DNA of 15,889 nt from JBFJVZ01 sp041623895 (GTDB lineage Bacteria; Planctomycetota; Planctomycetia; Pirellulales; Pirellulaceae). The position numbers and the translations under genes were made by a program. The notes under the pieces were generated by a model. It was not told the DNA's origin and did not search any database. It saw only the letters and a list, made by a program, of their open reading frames with translations. Shown here in pieces: positions 13,764 to 15,889 of the stretch; the first letter of the stretch is position 1, and every line of letters starts with the position of its first letter. The stretch covers positions 1 through 15,889 of the forward strand of contig JBFJVZ010000146.1 of assembly GCA_041623895.1 (NCBI GenBank). Reading direction: 5' to 3'.

Positions 13764-13790
13764 TTGTGCACGCTATGTTGGTGTAAGAAT
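13764..13790 (+). promoter_or_regulatory. Possible promoter of hhyS
   Basis: TTGTGC (13764-13769) and TGTAAGAAT (ending 13790, an extended -10-like sequence) lie in the 165-bp gap between hypB and hhyS. The hexamers match consensus only in part and the spacing (15 nt) is short. The gap is the largest inside the cluster, so separate control of the structural genes is plausible, but this exact site is a guess. Confidence 0.22.
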
Positions 13791-13832
13791 CTCTTGTTGC
13801 GCTGGGTAAGCGGGTGTGAGAAAGGATGCGTC

Positions 13833-14942
13833 GTGACGGATACTCAAGTCCCCTATGGACGTAAAACCAATACCGAGCCGGCCGTGGCTGAAGTCGACGT
13901 GCTATGGATCACGGCCGGTCTGAGTTGCGACGGCGATTCGATCTCGATTACGGCCGCCACACAACCCAGCCTCGAAGACGTGTTGTTGGGTTCGATTCCC
14001 GGATTGCCTAAAGTCAACTTGCACCATCCGGTGCTGGCCTACACCACCGGCGAAGAGTTTCTGAAACGGTTTCACAAGGCGGCCGAAGGCAAAGGGAATC
14101 CGTTCGTCCTGGTGATCGAGGGTTCGATTCCCAACGAAAAGATCAACGGTGAAGGATTCTGGGCCGGCTTCGGAACCGATCCGCAGACCGGCCAGCCGAT
14201 CACGACTTGTGAATGGATCGACCGACTGGCGCCGCATGCGTGGGCCATCGTGGCGATTGGAACGTGCGCGACTTACGGCGGCATTCATGCGATGGAGGGC
14301 AATCCCACTGGATGCATGGGACTGCCTGACTACCTCGGCTGGCAGTGGAAGTCCAAAGCCGGCTTGCCGATCGTGTGCGTCCCGGGGTGTCCAGTACAGC
14401 CAGACAACTTTATGGAAGTGCTGCTTTACTTGTTGCACCAGGCGGCCGGCCGCGCACCGATGATTCCTTTGGATGAAAACTTGCGGCCGACTTGGTTGTT
14501 TTCGGCAACCGTTCATGAGGGCTGTGACCGCGGCGGTTACTACGAGCAGGCAGATTTCGCCGAGCACTACGGTGAACACAACTGCATTGTCAAGCTGGGA
14601 TGTTGGGGGCCCGTGGTGCAATGTAACGTCGGCAAGCGCGGTTGGATGAACGGAATCGGTGGCTGTCCTAATGTGGGTGGAATCTGCATCGGATGTACGA
14701 TGCCCGGATTCCCGGACAAGTTTATGCCCTTCATGGAAGAACCTCCCGGCGCCGTTTTGTCGACGAGCGCTGTCGTGATGTATGGCAGGACCGTCAGGGC
14801 TTTGCGCGGATTCACTCGAGCGTCGGTCAATCGCGAACCCGAGTGGCGGCATTCGCGGCCCGAGCTAACGACCGGATACACACCGCTCGATCAACATACT
14901 TCAAAAGATGCCAGCACAAAGGGTTCCGCCGGCGACACTTGA
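13833..14942 (+). CDS. hhyS: Group 1h (actinobacterial-type) [NiFe]-hydrogenase small subunit
   Basis: The small subunit carries iron-sulfur clusters taking electrons from the NiFe site. From GTG 13833 (AAAGGA 6 nt ahead) it has 369 residues; the frame is open to 13749 but the upstream codons give no family sequence. WITAGLSCDGDS (25-36) supplies the proximal-cluster C32 and, in place of the second Cys of CxxC, D35. This three-Cys/one-Asp pattern is known from the O2-insensitive Ralstonia eutropha actinobacterial-type enzyme. The other proximal ligands are C145 (GTCATYGG) and C186 (VPGCPV). Distal candidates are H228, C231, C251 and C257; medial candidates are C264, C278, C285 and C288 (CIGC). 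No Tat RRxFxK signal and no C-terminal anchor, so the enzyme is cytosolic or held by partners. Group 1h enzymes oxidise trace, even atmospheric, H2. hhyL starts 68 bp later. Confidence 0.95.
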   Translation: MTDTQVPYGRKTNTEPAVAEVDVLWITAGLSCDGDSISITAATQPSLEDVLLGSIPGLPKVNLHHPVLAYTTGEEFLKRFHKAAEGKGNPFVLVIEGSIPNEKINGEGFWAGFGTDPQTGQPITTCEWIDRLAPHAWAIVAIGTCATYGGIHAMEGNPTGCMGLPDYLGWQWKSKAGLPIVCVPGCPVQPDNFMEVLLYLLHQAAGRAPMIPLDENLRPTWLFSATVHEGCDRGGYYEQADFAEHYGEHNCIVKLGCWGPVVQCNVGKRGWMNGIGGCPNVGGICIGCTMPGFPDKFMPFMEEPPGAVLSTSAVVMYGRTVRALRGFTRASVNREPEWRHSRPELTTGYTPLDQHTSKDASTKGSAGDT

Positions 14943-15010
14943 CCGGCGCCGTGAGTTGAAGCGTGTTTCGCCCAGGCTCCAATTCAATAGCGATCATTCA
15001 GGATCAAATC

Positions 15011-15889
15011 ATGGGAACGTCGTCCAAAGAGCCGCGGATCGTCGAGATGTCGTGGGATCCGATCACGCGGATCGTCGGCAGCCTGGGAATCTATACGAAG
15101 ATTGACTTCGCCAATCAGCAAGTGGCCGAATGTCATAGCACTTCGTCAATCTTTCGCGGTTACAGCGTGTTCATGAAAGGCAAGAACCCTCGCGATGCGC
15201 ACTTCATCACCAGTCGCATCTGTGGAATCTGTGGCGACAACCATGCCACGTGCGCCTGCTACGCCCAGAACATGGCCTTCGGTGCTCGCCCGCCGCACTT
15301 GGCCGAATGGATCATCAATCTGGGCGAGGCTGCCGAGTATATGTTCGACCACAACCTGTACCAGGACAATCTGGTGGGAGTGGACTACTGCGAGCGGATG
15401 GTTCGGGAGACCAATCCGGGTGTGCTTGACGCGGCGGAGCGGACGCCGGCACCTCATGCCGAGTTGCACGGCTATCGCACCATCGCGGACATCATGCGGG
15501 CGCTGAATCCGTTTGAGGGAACGTTCTACTTGGAGGCTCTGGAGATGAGCCGCCTGACGCGCGAAATGTTCTGCCTGATGGAAGGCCGCCACGTGCATCC
15601 ATCGACGCTGGTTCCCGGCGGGGTGGGGACCGTGCCTAACGTGCAGTTGTTTACAGACTACACCGTGCGGCTGATGAAGTACGTTGAGTTCATGAAAAAG
15701 GTGGTGCCTCTGCATGACGACCTGTTCGACTTTTTCTACGAGGCATTGCCGGGCTACGAAGAGGTCGGCAGGAGGCGCACGCTGCTTGGTTGCTGGGGAT
15801 CGTTCAACAATCCGGAGGTCTGTGATTACCGATACGAGACGATGTCCGATTGGGGCCGTCAGATGTACGTTACGCCGGGCATCGTGATC
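15011..15889 (+). CDS. hhyL: Group 1h [NiFe]-hydrogenase large subunit, 5' part (runs off window)
   Basis: The frame from ATG 15011 stays open to the last base: 293 codons, roughly half of the usual catalytic subunit. AGGA lies 7 nt ahead of the ATG. The N-terminus has MSWDPITRIVGSLGIY (13-28), and the L1 motif RICGICGDNHATCA (69-82) gives two of the four NiFe-site cysteines, C71 and C74, plus His78; the RICGICGDNH form is the group 1h signature. NPFEGTFYLEALEMSRL and HVHPSTLVPGGVG are further family segments. The L2 motif (DPCxxC) and the C-terminal peptide removed by a maturation endopeptidase lie beyond the window. Together with hhyS it forms the catalytic heterodimer, and the Hyp proteins encoded upstream assemble its cofactor. 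Confidence 0.96.
   Translation, partial: MGTSSKEPRIVEMSWDPITRIVGSLGIYTKIDFANQQVAECHSTSSIFRGYSVFMKGKNPRDAHFITSRICGICGDNHATCACYAQNMAFGARPPHLAEWIINLGEAAEYMFDHNLYQDNLVGVDYCERMVRETNPGVLDAAERTPAPHAELHGYRTIADIMRALNPFEGTFYLEALEMSRLTREMFCLMEGRHVHPSTLVPGGVGTVPNVQLFTDYTVRLMKYVEFMKKVVPLHDDLFDFFYEALPGYEEVGRRRTLLGCWGSFNNPEVCDYRYETMSDWGRQMYVTPGIVI

Noticed and set aside
13902..14852. 316-codon minus-strand open frame opposite hhyS
   Set aside because: Shadow of the hydrogenase small-subunit gene; the + strand product carries all family motifs.
1..15889. CRISPR array, toxin-antitoxin pair, restriction or phage-defence system
   Set aside because: No regularly spaced repeats and no genes of these families were found; the EVE gene has no restriction or modification neighbours.

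Overview
The window is a bacterial chromosome segment that most resembles the Planctomycetota, probably a Pirellulales relative. This rests on the gene set, the long intergenic stretches filled with dispersed palindromes and CAGT-type repeats, a lone infC with no rpmI-rplT behind it, and a planctomycete-style integrase N-terminus. The lineage call is inference; no rRNA is present.

Left half (1-7230), housekeeping and accessory genes on the + strand: the 3' part of a TPR protein; a decayed integrase N-terminus beside a minus-strand tRNA-Val(GAC), a probable relic of an integrated element; infC (translation initiation factor IF-3) with a likely TTG start; a Nif3/YbgI-type dinuclear-metal protein; a soluble family-2 glycosyltransferase; a long protein that looks like a divergent BshC (bacillithiol cysteine ligase) relative; a possible 29-residue membrane peptide on the minus strand; an EVE-domain protein; and tRNA-Leu(CAA) with a good terminator. 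The gaps hold several perfect hairpins, a 15-bp tandem duplication and repeat-like sequence.

Right half (7545-15889), a [NiFe]-hydrogenase locus all on the + strand, in the order hypF - hypC - hypD - hypE - hypA - hypB - hhyS - hhyL (hhyL cut by the window edge). HypF and HypE make the cyanide ligands from carbamoyl phosphate. HypC and HypD assemble the Fe(CN)2CO unit, and HypA and HypB deliver nickel. The structural genes encode a group 1h (formerly group 5, actinobacterial-type) hydrogenase. The small subunit has no Tat signal and carries the C-D-G-D motif expected for a proximal cluster held by three Cys and one Asp; the large subunit carries the L1 motif RICGICGDNH. Such enzymes oxidise H2 at very low, including atmospheric, concentrations. 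The likely role here is H2 scavenging that feeds electrons to respiration during energy limitation. hypC/hypD and hypA/hypB overlap by 4 bp and hypD/hypE are 6 bp apart. A 53-nt perfect-ended hairpin sits between hypE and hypA, and a 165-bp gap with a possible promoter precedes hhyS.

I see no phage, CRISPR, toxin or defence system. The most interesting items are the hydrogenase locus and its gene order, the tRNA-Val/integrase relic with its row of small hairpins, the small membrane ORF, and the BshC-like protein.
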